A DNA stretch of 64,000 bases from JAGQZY01 sp964588335 (GTDB lineage Bacteria; Bdellovibrionota; Bdellovibrionia; Bdellovibrionales; JAGQZY01): positions 1 through 64,000 of the forward strand of contig CAZPOV010000010.1 in assembly GCA_964588335.1 (NCBI GenBank), in the 5' to 3' direction. The notes below the pieces were generated by a model. That model saw nothing but the letters and a program-made list of their open reading frames with translations, was not told where the DNA came from and did no database searches. The translations under genes and the position numbers were made by a program. Shown piece by piece: positions 52,761-61,615 of this stretch; within the stretch, counting starts at the first letter, position 1, and every line of letters starts with the position of its first letter.

Positions 52761-54120
52761 TATTCTAATAGCTGACGATGAACCGGATTTGAGAAAATAC
52801 ATCATCCACATTCTTGAAACGGATGGTGGCGGCAAAATGAATTTTGTGGAAGCCGAGAATGGACAACAGGCCATCGACAAAATTGCCGACACCGCATTCG
52901 ACTTGATTTTACTGGATGTCAAAATGCCCGTTATGGATGGATTAGAGGCTCTAGAAAAACTCATTGATATGGAAGTCAGCGCTTTTGTGGTCATGATTAC
53001 AGCCCATGCCAACGTGCGCGATGCGGTTCACGCCATTAAACTGGGAGCCTATGATTATCTTGAAAAACCATTGCAGAAAGATAAAATTTTAGAAATTTTT
53101 CGAAAAGCCGTCGAAGCACGACGTCTTGTTGAAGAAATTTCTTTAAGTTTTCCGATTTTAGAATCTGATGTAGAAAGTGAAATCATTGGTCACTCGAAAC
53201 CGATGAAAGATGTTTTTGATCTCATCAAAAAAATCTCTAATGTCGATAGCACCATTCTTCTGCGTGGAGAAAATGGAACCGGTAAAGATCTCGTCGCCAA
53301 AGCCATACACTTTAACTCCAACCGAAAAAGTGAGCCCATGGTCAACGTCAACTGTGCCGCCATTCCTGACGGATTGGTGGAAAGTGAGCTTTTCGGTCAC
53401 GAAAAGGGAGCATTCACCGATGCCAATGAACGACAAATCGGTAAGTTTCAGTTGGCCAACAACGGAACCCTTTTTCTTGACGAGATTGGTGAATTGAAGC
53501 TTGAGGTGCAGGCCAAGTTGTTACGAGTCCTACAGGACAAAACCTTTATGCCGGTTGGCTCCAACCGAACCCAAAAAACCAATGCTCGGATTATCACGGC
53601 GACCAATCAGAATCTTGAAAAATTGGTCGAAGAGGGGCGTTTTCGTGAGGATCTTTATTTCCGCTTGAATGTAATCCCCATCTTCATTCCACCCTTGCGA
53701 GAACGGCAGGACGACATTCCTTCACTTCTGCTTTATTTTATTAAGAAATTCGCAAACACACCCAGTGAAGAAAAAAGCTTCTCTGCCGAAGCCATGAAAA
53801 AGCTGACCGACTATCCTTGGCCCGGAAACATCCGAGAGTTGGAAAATTTAGTGCAGCGCTCTTTGATACTTGCCACCAGTGACACCATCGGGCTTAACGA
53901 TTTGCCACCACAAATTGTGAAGTCAGAAAAACCAAAAACTGAAGATTTGGATTTTGAAAAATTTAAAATTGAATCGGAAAAATCGTTTATCGAGAAAGCC
54001 TTGGCGGCTAACGATGGAAAGATCAATCGAACGGTCGCCAACGCTAACATTCCCAAAAACACTCTGTTGCGGAAAATAAAAAAGTTCAATATCGACCTGA
54101 AGAACTTACCGGACGACTGA
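52747..54120 (+). CDS. Sigma-54-dependent response regulator with GAFTDA loop
   Basis: 457 residues. Receiver with Asp57 (LILLDVKMPVMDG), AAA+ domain with Walker A GENGTGKD (174-181), sigma-54 contact loop GAFTDA at 221-226 in place of GAFTGA, arginine finger region (FREDLYFRLNVIPIF) and a short C-terminal HTH (NRTVANANIPKNTLLRKI). Partner of the upstream kinase. The Gly to Asp change in the loop may alter contact with sigma-54. Its 3' end overlaps the converging heptosyltransferase gene by 15 bases. Confidence 0.9.
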   Translation: MKPLNILIADDEPDLRKYIIHILETDGGGKMNFVEAENGQQAIDKIADTAFDLILLDVKMPVMDGLEALEKLIDMEVSAFVVMITAHANVRDAVHAIKLGAYDYLEKPLQKDKILEIFRKAVEARRLVEEISLSFPILESDVESEIIGHSKPMKDVFDLIKKISNVDSTILLRGENGTGKDLVAKAIHFNSNRKSEPMVNVNCAAIPDGLVESELFGHEKGAFTDANERQIGKFQLANNGTLFLDEIGELKLEVQAKLLRVLQDKTFMPVGSNRTQKTNARIITATNQNLEKLVEEGRFREDLYFRLNVIPIFIPPLRERQDDIPSLLLYFIKKFANTPSEEKSFSAEAMKKLTDYPWPGNIRELENLVQRSLILATSDTIGLNDLPPQIVKSEKPKTEDLDFEKFKIESEKSFIEKALAANDGKINRTVANANIPKNTLLRKIKKFNIDLKNLPDD

Positions 54121-55149
54121 TTCGACGGCCTCAATCACATGCCGAGGCTTAATATTCTTCATGCAGGCGTGGGTTTTGATCGGACAAGAGCGACTCCCAT
54201 GCTGACCACAAGGGCGACAGAGAAGATCCTGGTCTTCAACCACACGCGCCTCAGGGTTCCACGGTTTATAACCCAATTCCTGAACAGTGGGTCCAAAGAT
54301 GGCAATTGTCGGACAGCGGACCACACTGGCCATATGCATGGCTCCTGAGTCATTACATATTAAGGCGTTGGCCTTCCATAGAAACATCATCGACTCTAGT
54401 ACATTCAAATGACCCGCCAAACTAAAGCTATTGGGAATCTGTTTGTGGACTTTTTCACAAAGTTCACGCTCGTCGGGAGCACCGACAATCAAAACCTGGT
54501 AATTCTGTCTCGCAAAATGAGTGGCCACTCGAATAAAACCTTCCGACGGCCATCGCTTGGTGGGCCAAACGCTTCCAGGAGCCACACACACGTAGGGGCG
54601 ATCGACTTTAAACCCGGGCAGTTTGTCTTCAGCCAGTTTTTTAAGTTTACTCTCGGTCCAAGGAAAATGATTTAAGCTCATCTCCGCCCACTGCGGAATA
54701 CTTTCCTCTTTCTGGGCAAAGGCTTCCAGGTTCACCGCCACTTTTTCGTACACGGCCGCCAGCAGCTGCAACTGCCGCAGAGCCTCTGGCCAAAGTAGAT
54801 TTCTTTCCACCCGTTTTGTGAAAAAAGACGCGTTCCAAAATTTTTTGTAGCCGATCTTGTGGTTGGCCTTTAACGACTTTACAATTTTATGACTGGTAAA
54901 CGATTGGTGAGGACAAAAAACAGTATCAAAACTGCGATCTTTAAGAAACTTTCCCACGTCTGCTTTGTTCGACTTATCAACTTCAAGAACTTCGTCACAA
55001 ACTCCAAGTTCTTTCATAAGACTGCCATAGCCCTTGCGACAAACCAAAAGTATTTGAGATTGGGGCGACCAATATCGGATGTGCTTTAATGTTGGGATCG
55101 ACAACAGCAGATCGCCTAAGAAGGCTGTTTGAATATAAAGATGAGTCAT
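54106..55149 (-). CDS. waaF: Lipopolysaccharide heptosyltransferase (GT9, WaaF-like)
   Basis: 347 residues. GT9 family with the N-terminal QTAFLGDLLLSIPTLK and donor-site segment LICNDSGAMHMASVVRCPTI, then FGPTVQELGYKPW. A Cys-rich segment near the end (CRPCGQHGSRSCPIKTHAC) matches many WaaF proteins. It adds heptose to the LPS inner core from ADP-heptose in the cytoplasm. Last gene of the bamA-lpx run, overlapping the DUF3108 gene by four bases. WaaF versus WaaC is not certain. Confidence 0.85.
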   Translation of the reverse strand: MTHLYIQTAFLGDLLLSIPTLKHIRYWSPQSQILLVCRKGYGSLMKELGVCDEVLEVDKSNKADVGKFLKDRSFDTVFCPHQSFTSHKIVKSLKANHKIGYKKFWNASFFTKRVERNLLWPEALRQLQLLAAVYEKVAVNLEAFAQKEESIPQWAEMSLNHFPWTESKLKKLAEDKLPGFKVDRPYVCVAPGSVWPTKRWPSEGFIRVATHFARQNYQVLIVGAPDERELCEKVHKQIPNSFSLAGHLNVLESMMFLWKANALICNDSGAMHMASVVRCPTIAIFGPTVQELGYKPWNPEARVVEDQDLLCRPCGQHGSRSCPIKTHACMKNIKPRHVIEAVESVVR

Positions 55150-56378
55150 GGTTTCAGTTTTTGAACCTCGCCTACTATGCTGCCAATTTTTATTTTGGAT
55201 TCTAGGCGAACAATAAATTTTTTGTCGTCAGCAGTCAACCACAGGTAATTTTCTCCCGTCGGCTTGAACTTCCCATCGATATCAAATTTTGGTTTTACTA
55301 CAAAGGTATCAAATTTACCGGCATCCGTATAAATTGTCTCTCGACGAATCACCTTGGCTGTCATTTCAATATTTTTACCTTCATGCCCGACTCGTACCTT
55401 TAACTCTTTTCCAACCTTCAGGGTGAAGTTGCGTAGGTAATAGGCGGCGCTGAAAACATTCTGCGAATAGGCTTCTAAGTCCCATTTGATTTTCTTCTTC
55501 TCTAGTTCCTTGTCCGGTCTTTTTTTATTGTCCCACATCGTTGCCACCTGCTTTTTATGGTCAAAGTAGGTGCGCGTTTCTCTGACTTGCTTGGATTCTT
55601 TAACATGAATCTCGTAGGAGTGTGGTAAAAGAGTTTCATAATCGACAAAGGTTTCAGCGACATCGTCGACCTTATAAAAAACCGAAAACAACGGACTGGT
55701 TTTGATTATATATTTAAAGTGATAAGACTTTTTTCCATTCACTTGAACCATGGGCATGACTTTCATAGTGAACTTGCCGGCTTCGACGCCAAAATACGAA
55801 ATGCCTAAAACAATGGTTTCGCCAACATTGTAGGGCTGATCGATGGGCCTTCTTCCATCAAAACCTTCTGAGTCTTCCAAAGGTGGCTGGCGCGGCGTCT
55901 TCGCCTGTTGGCTCTTTGATTTCGGATCTTTGTCTGTCGACTCTCTATTCGATGGTTTTTGTTTTTTGTTGGCCGCCGACTCTTTTTGAGTTGTGGTTTT
56001 TTTCTCGACTGACTTGACTGGTTTTTTGGTCGACTCGGATTTTGCCGATGGCGCTGGCTTTTTGTCGTTTTGGACTTGCTGCTTTTTTGATTTTTTTGAC
56101 GGAGTCTTTTTGGTAGCCGAGGGACTTTGCTTAGCCTCCGCCGTATTGTCCTCTGAGTCCGGGGACTCCTCAGGCTCATCCATGGTTTCGATTTTTACCA
56201 CGTCTTCAAACTCGGAGGTGTCTTCAACCTGTTGGGCTGCCTTTTCTTCATCAAAGGTAGCACAAGAAACAAGCACTGCAGACAGGTATATTAGGGCCGT
56301 TACATTCAGAACAAATTTCATCCCGACCATTCTAGCAGTCTTAAGCCCAAGTCGATAGAGTTTTCCCGGTTGAAACAT
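55146..56378 (-). CDS. DUF3108 lipoprotein with long charged linker
   Basis: 410 residues if ATG 56378 is used; ATG 56321 gives a cleaner lipoprotein signal (MKFVLNVTALIYLSAVLVSC). Residues about 60-165 are a low-complexity K/S/P/Q/E linker. From about 180 the DUF3108 domain is clear (VGETIVLGISYFGVEAGKFT, YKVDDVAETFVDYETLLPH, VKPKFDIDGKF, LWLTADDKKFIVRLES). DUF3108 proteins are beta-rich envelope proteins of unknown role. The linker would let the domain reach through peptidoglycan. It lies between lipid A acylation and heptose transfer genes. Confidence 0.82.
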   Translation of the reverse strand: MFQPGKLYRLGLKTARMVGMKFVLNVTALIYLSAVLVSCATFDEEKAAQQVEDTSEFEDVVKIETMDEPEESPDSEDNTAEAKQSPSATKKTPSKKSKKQQVQNDKKPAPSAKSESTKKPVKSVEKKTTTQKESAANKKQKPSNRESTDKDPKSKSQQAKTPRQPPLEDSEGFDGRRPIDQPYNVGETIVLGISYFGVEAGKFTMKVMPMVQVNGKKSYHFKYIIKTSPLFSVFYKVDDVAETFVDYETLLPHSYEIHVKESKQVRETRTYFDHKKQVATMWDNKKRPDKELEKKKIKWDLEAYSQNVFSAAYYLRNFTLKVGKELKVRVGHEGKNIEMTAKVIRRETIYTDAGKFDTFVVKPKFDIDGKFKPTGENYLWLTADDKKFIVRLESKIKIGSIVGEVQKLKP

Positions 56379-56384
56379 TATGTT

Positions 56385-57275
56385 TCAATCCAAAGGCTTC
56401 TGCCCCTCAAAACCCATTTTCCAACGGCGATGCACCCACATCCATTGCTCAGGGGCGTCTAAAATCTGCTTCTCTAAAGCGCGATTGTATTTCTCGGTCA
56501 TATGGCGAAGGGTTTCTTCTTTGCTGGTTTTTTCCTCAAACTCAATGGGCGGAGAGCAGGTGATTTTGTGGCGTCCGTTACCAATGCGTTTGTCGTAAAT
56601 AGGAATCACTGGCGCGCCTGATTTTTTAGCAAACAGCGCCAACCCTACCGCCGTACCGGTCTCATAGCCAAAAAATGTGGTTAAAATACCATTGGGGGGA
56701 CCAGTGTATTGATCAAGAACAAAGATGACGATTTCATTTTTCTTCAATGCTTTCAAAATCTCGTAGCTGCTTTTGCGTGGCGGAATAAAGCGCACGCCTT
56801 TGGCTTTTCGGGCACCGAACCAAAGATCATTGAGCCATTGCCACTCAAAAACCTTAGAGATGATATGCACTTTATAGCCCCAGCTGGCCAAGGCGGCGGT
56901 ACCGAAATCGCCGTTACCGACATGGGGTGCTAGCAAGAACACACCTCGCCCTTGCTGAAGAGCTTTATCGATATATTCATTGCCTTCAAGGTCGACAATT
57001 TCTTCAAACTTTTTTTGATCCAAAAAAGGCATGGAGTAAAATTCTGTCAAAGTCAGCCCCATATGATAAAGCGACTTCCTGGCCATCTGTGCCGCTTGCT
57101 TCTCGGTTTTTTCGGGAAACACTCGCTGGACGTTACGTATGGCATCGCGCCGACGAATTCGCACCACATCAAACCAAATCAGGCCGATCATCCAAGCAAT
57201 CCCCTGATGCACAAAACGCGGCATAATATGAATCACATAGGCAACTGCCAGTAGAGGGTATTTCAATACTTTCAA
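56385..57275 (-). CDS. lpxL: LpxL/HtrB-type late lipid A acyltransferase
   Basis: 296 residues. N-terminal membrane helix, catalytic HX4D as H-VGNG-D (LAPHVGNGDFG), then FVLDQYTGPPNGILTTFFG and GAPVIPIYD. It moves an acyl chain from acyl-ACP to the lipid A precursor. Four-base overlap with lpxK. Whether it acts like LpxL or LpxM cannot be told from sequence. Confidence 0.9.
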   Translation of the reverse strand: MKVLKYPLLAVAYVIHIMPRFVHQGIAWMIGLIWFDVVRIRRRDAIRNVQRVFPEKTEKQAAQMARKSLYHMGLTLTEFYSMPFLDQKKFEEIVDLEGNEYIDKALQQGRGVFLLAPHVGNGDFGTAALASWGYKVHIISKVFEWQWLNDLWFGARKAKGVRFIPPRKSSYEILKALKKNEIVIFVLDQYTGPPNGILTTFFGYETGTAVGLALFAKKSGAPVIPIYDKRIGNGRHKITCSPPIEFEEKTSKEETLRHMTEKYNRALEKQILDAPEQWMWVHRRWKMGFEGQKPLD

Positions 57276-58297
57276 CGGATAACCTCCTCAAGCCTTGTGA
57301 AAAATTCGTCCCGACGCTCCTGTAGTTCGATTGTCATTTTGCAAACCCACATCTGAATGCCTATCTCAAAAAAGTGTTTACGATAGCGGTGCAGTTTCAC
57401 CGCATCTTTTTCGGTGATCATGAGGTCTCGGCAGTTTTCCACCTTCATATGGTAGGTCATTCTTTCGATATCATCGGGCTTCCAGTAATAATGGTCTGGG
57501 AACACAAACTTACGGACGGGTTCCACACCTTGCTCTTGCAAGGTTTTTAAAAAAGCGTCTGGGTTACCAACCCCACAGGTCATGGCTTTTTTGGCTCCTG
57601 GCTCACTCCAAGAAAGACCCTCCACCAAGGGAGACCAATGGGAAAAAACGAAGTCCGAGAAAAAAATATTCTCTGACAAGACATAGGGGGCGCATTGCTT
57701 TTGCAACCACTCAAGTTGTTTGTCGTCGGTGTAATTGCATTTATTAATGATAACCAAGCGTGCGCGCTTGAGAGCCGAGAATCCCTCGCGCAAATAACCC
57801 ACCGGTAAAGGTCGATAATTGCTTCTTGGTGCCGACCCATCTAAAAGCACAATGTCGGCATCCCGCTGCAACTTTCGATGTTGAAAAGCGTCGTCGAGAA
57901 TAAACAAATCAACAGCATCATCGGCAAGCGCTTTTTCTCCGGCCCGCCAACGATCCCGCCCCACATAAACGCGAGCCTTGGTTTTTTGTACTAACCACAG
58001 GGGCTCGTCACCACAGGTGCGCGGATCTAATTTTGCCGTCACTTCCAGGACGCCACTAAAATCTCCTGAATAACCTCGACTTAAAATCACCACTTTTTTA
58101 TTTTGGTCGGTAAAATAATCACTGAGCGCTTGCACCCAAGGCGTCTTTCCGGTGCCTCCGGTGGACAGGTTTCCAAATGCGATCACTGGGCGAGACAACT
58201 TTTTTGTTTTTAAAAAGCCCCAGTCATAAAATCGCCCTCGCAACCAAGCCAGAAACATAAAAAGGAGGCCTAACGGCCAAAGCAAGGTCCGCATCAT
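57272..58297 (-). CDS. lpxK: LpxK, tetraacyldisaccharide 4'-kinase
   Basis: 341 residues. N-terminal membrane segment, Walker A GTGKTPWVQAL preceded by IAFGNLSTGG, then DLFILDDAFQHRKLQRDADIVLLD and PLPVGYLREGFSALKRA. It phosphorylates the 4' position of the lipid A disaccharide at the inner membrane. It overlaps lpxB and the acyltransferase gene by four bases each. Confidence 0.95.
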   Translation of the reverse strand: MMRTLLWPLGLLFMFLAWLRGRFYDWGFLKTKKLSRPVIAFGNLSTGGTGKTPWVQALSDYFTDQNKKVVILSRGYSGDFSGVLEVTAKLDPRTCGDEPLWLVQKTKARVYVGRDRWRAGEKALADDAVDLFILDDAFQHRKLQRDADIVLLDGSAPRSNYRPLPVGYLREGFSALKRARLVIINKCNYTDDKQLEWLQKQCAPYVLSENIFFSDFVFSHWSPLVEGLSWSEPGAKKAMTCGVGNPDAFLKTLQEQGVEPVRKFVFPDHYYWKPDDIERMTYHMKVENCRDLMITEKDAVKLHRYRKHFFEIGIQMWVCKMTIELQERRDEFFTRLEEVIR

Positions 58298-59439
58298 CCG
58301 AAGAATCGACTCTCTAAAAACTTCACCACGTTTTCGGTGGCGTTGCCTTGCCCCAGTTTGTCTTTAATTTTTTTCAAGTTGTCGATTTGGGTTTTACGAA
58401 GGTCTTCATCTTTCCAAAGCTTTTCAATCTCAGCGGCCAAAAACGCCGGTGCGGCTTGTTCCTGAAAAAGCTCAGGTACCACTTTGTTTTGCGCCACCAA
58501 ATTTACGATACAAAAAGCATCCACCGTATTGACCAAACGCTTGGCAATAAATGCTGTGATGGGGTTCATCTGATACATCACCACCATCGGCTTTTCACAA
58601 AGTGCCACTTGTAAAGTGGCGGTTCCGGAGGCCGACAAAATGTAATCACACCCTAAGATCATTTTCGTGGGCGGTGCTTGCACCACTTCGATATCAAAAT
58701 CATAAGCTTTCAGAGCCGGTTCGATATCTTCAATCGACAATGTCGGCGCCAGTAAAAGGCGAGGTTGAATCTCCCCTTTTGTCTTTAAAATAGCTGCTGC
58801 TTCAAGCTGACTTTTTAAATTGTATTGGATCTCACTTTTGCGGCTCCCGGGCATCAGTCCCAACACCGGAACTTTGTTTGCTGGCTCCGGAATGTGATCC
58901 ATCTCTTGTTCAATGACCTCCACTAAAGGATGGCCGACAAAATGGGCTTCCATACCATGTTGTTTATAGAAATCGACCTCGAAGGGGAACACCACCAACA
59001 TTTCATCAACATAGGCTTTAACCTGCTTGATCCGCCCCTTCTTCCAAGCCCAAAGCTGTGGAGATATATAATAAACCACTGGTATATCCATGGCCTTCAA
59101 TTTTTTAGCTAACCTTAAGTTAAAACCAGGATAGTCGAGAAGCAGAGCGAATTTGGGTTTTTCAGCGGCGGCTTTTTTCAAAATGGCATCGGCAACACTT
59201 TTAATGGCTCCGTAATGCTTGATGACCTCTTGCAAACCCACCACCGCCATGTCTTCCGCGAACCCTTGGCAATCCATGCCATCGCGGGCCATCGCCCGAT
59301 CCCCGACTCCATAAAAATGGCTGCGTGGATGGGATTGCCGCCAACTTTTAATAAAGTTTTTGGCATACATACAGCTGGAAGCTTCGGCTGCAATGATTAG
59401 GATATTATCGGTTTGCAAGTCGCCGACTGATCTCATCAC
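58294..59439 (-). CDS. lpxB: LpxB, lipid A disaccharide synthase (variant N-terminal motif)
   Basis: 381 residues. GT19 signatures are present: LLLDYPGFNLRLAKKL, YYISPQLWAWKKGRIKQV, FVGHPLVEV, LMPGSRKSEI and ASGTATLQVALCEKPMVV. The usual GEASGD loop near the N-terminus reads AEASSC (residues 18-23). GTG 59439 is the first start; GTG 59427 and TTG 59418 are alternatives, and the gene overlaps the oxidoreductase by up to 35 bases. It joins UDP-diacylglucosamine and lipid X. Confidence 0.92.
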   Translation of the reverse strand: MMRSVGDLQTDNILIIAAEASSCMYAKNFIKSWRQSHPRSHFYGVGDRAMARDGMDCQGFAEDMAVVGLQEVIKHYGAIKSVADAILKKAAAEKPKFALLLDYPGFNLRLAKKLKAMDIPVVYYISPQLWAWKKGRIKQVKAYVDEMLVVFPFEVDFYKQHGMEAHFVGHPLVEVIEQEMDHIPEPANKVPVLGLMPGSRKSEIQYNLKSQLEAAAILKTKGEIQPRLLLAPTLSIEDIEPALKAYDFDIEVVQAPPTKMILGCDYILSASGTATLQVALCEKPMVVMYQMNPITAFIAKRLVNTVDAFCIVNLVAQNKVVPELFQEQAAPAFLAAEIEKLWKDEDLRKTQIDNLKKIKDKLGQGNATENVVKFLESRFFG

Positions 59440-60358
59440 GAATTTGTTCCGCCACTTTCATGGCCAAAAGGGCTTGTTCTCCGGTGACAATGGGAGAGTT
59501 CCCACTCAGAGCACAATCCACAAAAGATTGATCTTCAGCGAGCAAGGCATCACCTTTATCCAGTTCCCAGGCTTCAAACTCCAGCGGTAGGTCTTCTTCG
59601 AAGTTTTCCCACTCACCGGTTTTAGTGGTCAGATTCAACTCGCCTGTTCCAAAATCGATAGACAGGTACTGAGTTTCTTGAAACACACGAAACTTCCGCT
59701 TTGCCGTCTGCGATACTCGCGACGCCGTGATATTGGCCACCGCACCCGAAGCAAACTCCAAGCGGGCATTGGCAATGTCCACATGGGGAGTGATCACCGG
59801 TGTCCCCACCGCCGAAACTTGGGTGACAGGACTGTTGGTTAAACTCATAATCACGTCAAGATCATGAATCATCAGATCCAAAACCACATCGACATCGGTA
59901 CTGCGTGGTTTAAACGGCGCTAAGCGATGACACTCGATAAATAAAGGCTCTTTCAATTTGCCTTTAGCCGAAACCAGGGCCGGATTGAATCGCTCGACAT
60001 GTCCAACCTGCAAGATCACATTTTTTTGTTTGGCCAATCGGCAAAGTTCAGTGGCTTCATCCACCGTCGTCGTGATTGGTTTTTCAATCAAAAGGTGCTT
60101 GCCAGAATTGACAAAGTCTTTCGCTATTTCAAAATGCAACGGCGTGGGTGCTGCAATTAAAGCCGCATCCACTTGATCTAAAATGTCTTTGTAATTCTCA
60201 ACAGCCTGACAGCCATACTTGTCGGCCAGGGCCTTTCCCTTTTCTAAGTCAGGGTCACAAATCGCCATCAACTGTGAGTTTTTGATATTGTGAAATTTTT
60301 CGGCATGGTAAGTCCCCAGGTGCCCGGCACCGACAACGGCCATTTTTAGCTGACTCAT
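59405..60358 (-). CDS. Gfo/Idh/MocA-family oxidoreductase, candidate GnnA
   Basis: 317 residues. NAD(P) fold GAGHLGTYHAEKF, then EKPITTTVDEA with the family Lys, and a substrate domain with VVLDLMIHDLDV (catalytic-type His). Its place between lpxA and lpxB, with overlaps on both sides, matches gnnA of Acidithiobacillus ferrooxidans, which oxidises the 3-OH of UDP-GlcNAc to start 2,3-diamino sugar synthesis. The partner transaminase gnnB is not in this window. The assignment is by context. Confidence 0.75.
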   Translation of the reverse strand: MSQLKMAVVGAGHLGTYHAEKFHNIKNSQLMAICDPDLEKGKALADKYGCQAVENYKDILDQVDAALIAAPTPLHFEIAKDFVNSGKHLLIEKPITTTVDEATELCRLAKQKNVILQVGHVERFNPALVSAKGKLKEPLFIECHRLAPFKPRSTDVDVVLDLMIHDLDVIMSLTNSPVTQVSAVGTPVITPHVDIANARLEFASGAVANITASRVSQTAKRKFRVFQETQYLSIDFGTGELNLTTKTGEWENFEEDLPLEFEAWELDKGDALLAEDQSFVDCALSGNSPIVTGEQALLAMKVAEQIRDEISRRLANR

Positions 60359-61140
60359 AACGCCAATCCTCTTTCTGATCGTTTCGAAAACTTCAGCAAA
60401 GCTTGAACAGCCTCACTTTGCCCACACTCAGCCTCAACACGATTCAAAGCCTCTTCAATGGTGGTGTGATCACCCTTGGTAATAATTCGCAAAGCTTTGC
60501 GAACAGCGCCGATATCATCTTTTGAAAAGCCACTGCGATCCATGCCGATTTGGTTCGCGGCTCGCATCACCGCATACTTCCCTTGCGCAATGGCAAAGGG
60601 CAAAACATCTTTGTTTACCGAACTATCACCGGCGATGTAACAATACTGACCCAAGCGCACAAACTGGTTGAAGGCGCAAACGCCTCCCACTTTTACGTGG
60701 TCTTCCATTTCAACGTGACCCGCCAATTGCGTGGAATTGGCAATAACAACATGGTTTCCAATTTTGCAGTCATGAGCGATGTGCACATAGGCCATAAACA
60801 GGCCGTGGTCTCCGATCACCGTTTCTCCACCACCGGTGGGCGTTCCAGCGTGAATGGTGACGTATTCACGAATCATATTATTGGCACCGATAATCACCTT
60901 GGTGGCCTCGCCACCGTATTTAAGGTCTTGGGGCGTCTCGCCCACCACAGCGCCTGGGTAAATTCGCGAGCCTTCACCCACTGTGACCACGGTGTTGGCA
61001 GCACCGACGGTAGCAAACTGATCGACAATGACTCCTGCCGCCAACGAGACATTACCTCGGATCACCACATAGGGGCCAATTTCGGCTGTTTCATGGATTA
61101 TAGCTTGGTCTGAAACTATGGCAGTCGGATGAATAGCCAT
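60355..61140 (-). CDS. lpxA: LpxA, UDP-GlcNAc acyltransferase
   Basis: 261 residues, hexapeptide-repeat left-handed helix from the N-terminus (HPTAIVSDQAIIHETAEIGP) to about 190, with the catalytic-type His in VHIAHDCKIGN and the C-terminal helical part ending in ALLKFSKRSERGLAL. It starts lipid A synthesis by adding a hydroxyacyl chain from ACP. If the sugar is GlcNAc3N (see the oxidoreductase), the chain would be amide-linked. One base after fabZ. Confidence 0.95.
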   Translation of the reverse strand: MAIHPTAIVSDQAIIHETAEIGPYVVIRGNVSLAAGVIVDQFATVGAANTVVTVGEGSRIYPGAVVGETPQDLKYGGEATKVIIGANNMIREYVTIHAGTPTGGGETVIGDHGLFMAYVHIAHDCKIGNHVVIANSTQLAGHVEMEDHVKVGGVCAFNQFVRLGQYCYIAGDSSVNKDVLPFAIAQGKYAVMRAANQIGMDRSGFSKDDIGAVRKALRIITKGDHTTIEEALNRVEAECGQSEAVQALLKFSKRSERGLAL

Positions 61141-61141
61141 G

Positions 61142-61615
61142 TTAACTCTTCCTCGGCGTTACCTTCGCCATGATTGTGGCCTCAGAGACCAATTGACCAT
61201 CACAGTGGGTTTGACATTCCACCGTCAAAATTCCTGATTTCTCTTTCAGAACATGGGCTTGAATCTCAAGAGTATCCCCAGGAGTCACTTGCCTTTTGAA
61301 TTTGGCACTGATGATTTTTGCAAACAGAACATCCACTGAATCATTGTCGTCTGGGGCACAGGCTAGGGCTCCCGCCTGCGCCATGGCTTCCACCTGCAGA
61401 ACGCCCGGCATTACCGGGTTGTCTGGAAAATGACCGACGAAATAAGGTTCGTTCATGGTGACATTTTTACGGGCCACAATTTTACGACCGGTGTATTTGG
61501 TGGCGTCTGGGCCGTGCTCAAACTTAAGGACACGATCAATAAGCAAAAAAGGAAACCGGTGTGGAATCCTTTTTTGAATCTTCTGAATATCTAAAACGCT
61601 GATTTCTTCTGCCAT
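61142..61615 (-). CDS. fabZ: FabZ, 3-hydroxyacyl-ACP dehydratase
   Basis: 157 residues. Hot-dog fold with the catalytic pair region HRFPFLLIDRV, FVGHFPDNPVMPGVLQVEAMAQAGAL. It removes water from 3-hydroxyacyl-ACP in fatty acid synthesis and competes with LpxA for the same pool. Coupled to ompH by TAATG. Confidence 0.95.
   Translation of the reverse strand: MAEEISVLDIQKIQKRIPHRFPFLLIDRVLKFEHGPDATKYTGRKIVARKNVTMNEPYFVGHFPDNPVMPGVLQVEAMAQAGALACAPDDNDSVDVLFAKIISAKFKRQVTPGDTLEIQAHVLKEKSGILTVECQTHCDGQLVSEATIMAKVTPRKS

Noticed and set aside
55805..56358. Long open frames on both strands across the DUF3108 linker
   Set aside because: Low-complexity A/K-rich coding gives few stops in other frames; the DUF3108 frame is the real one.
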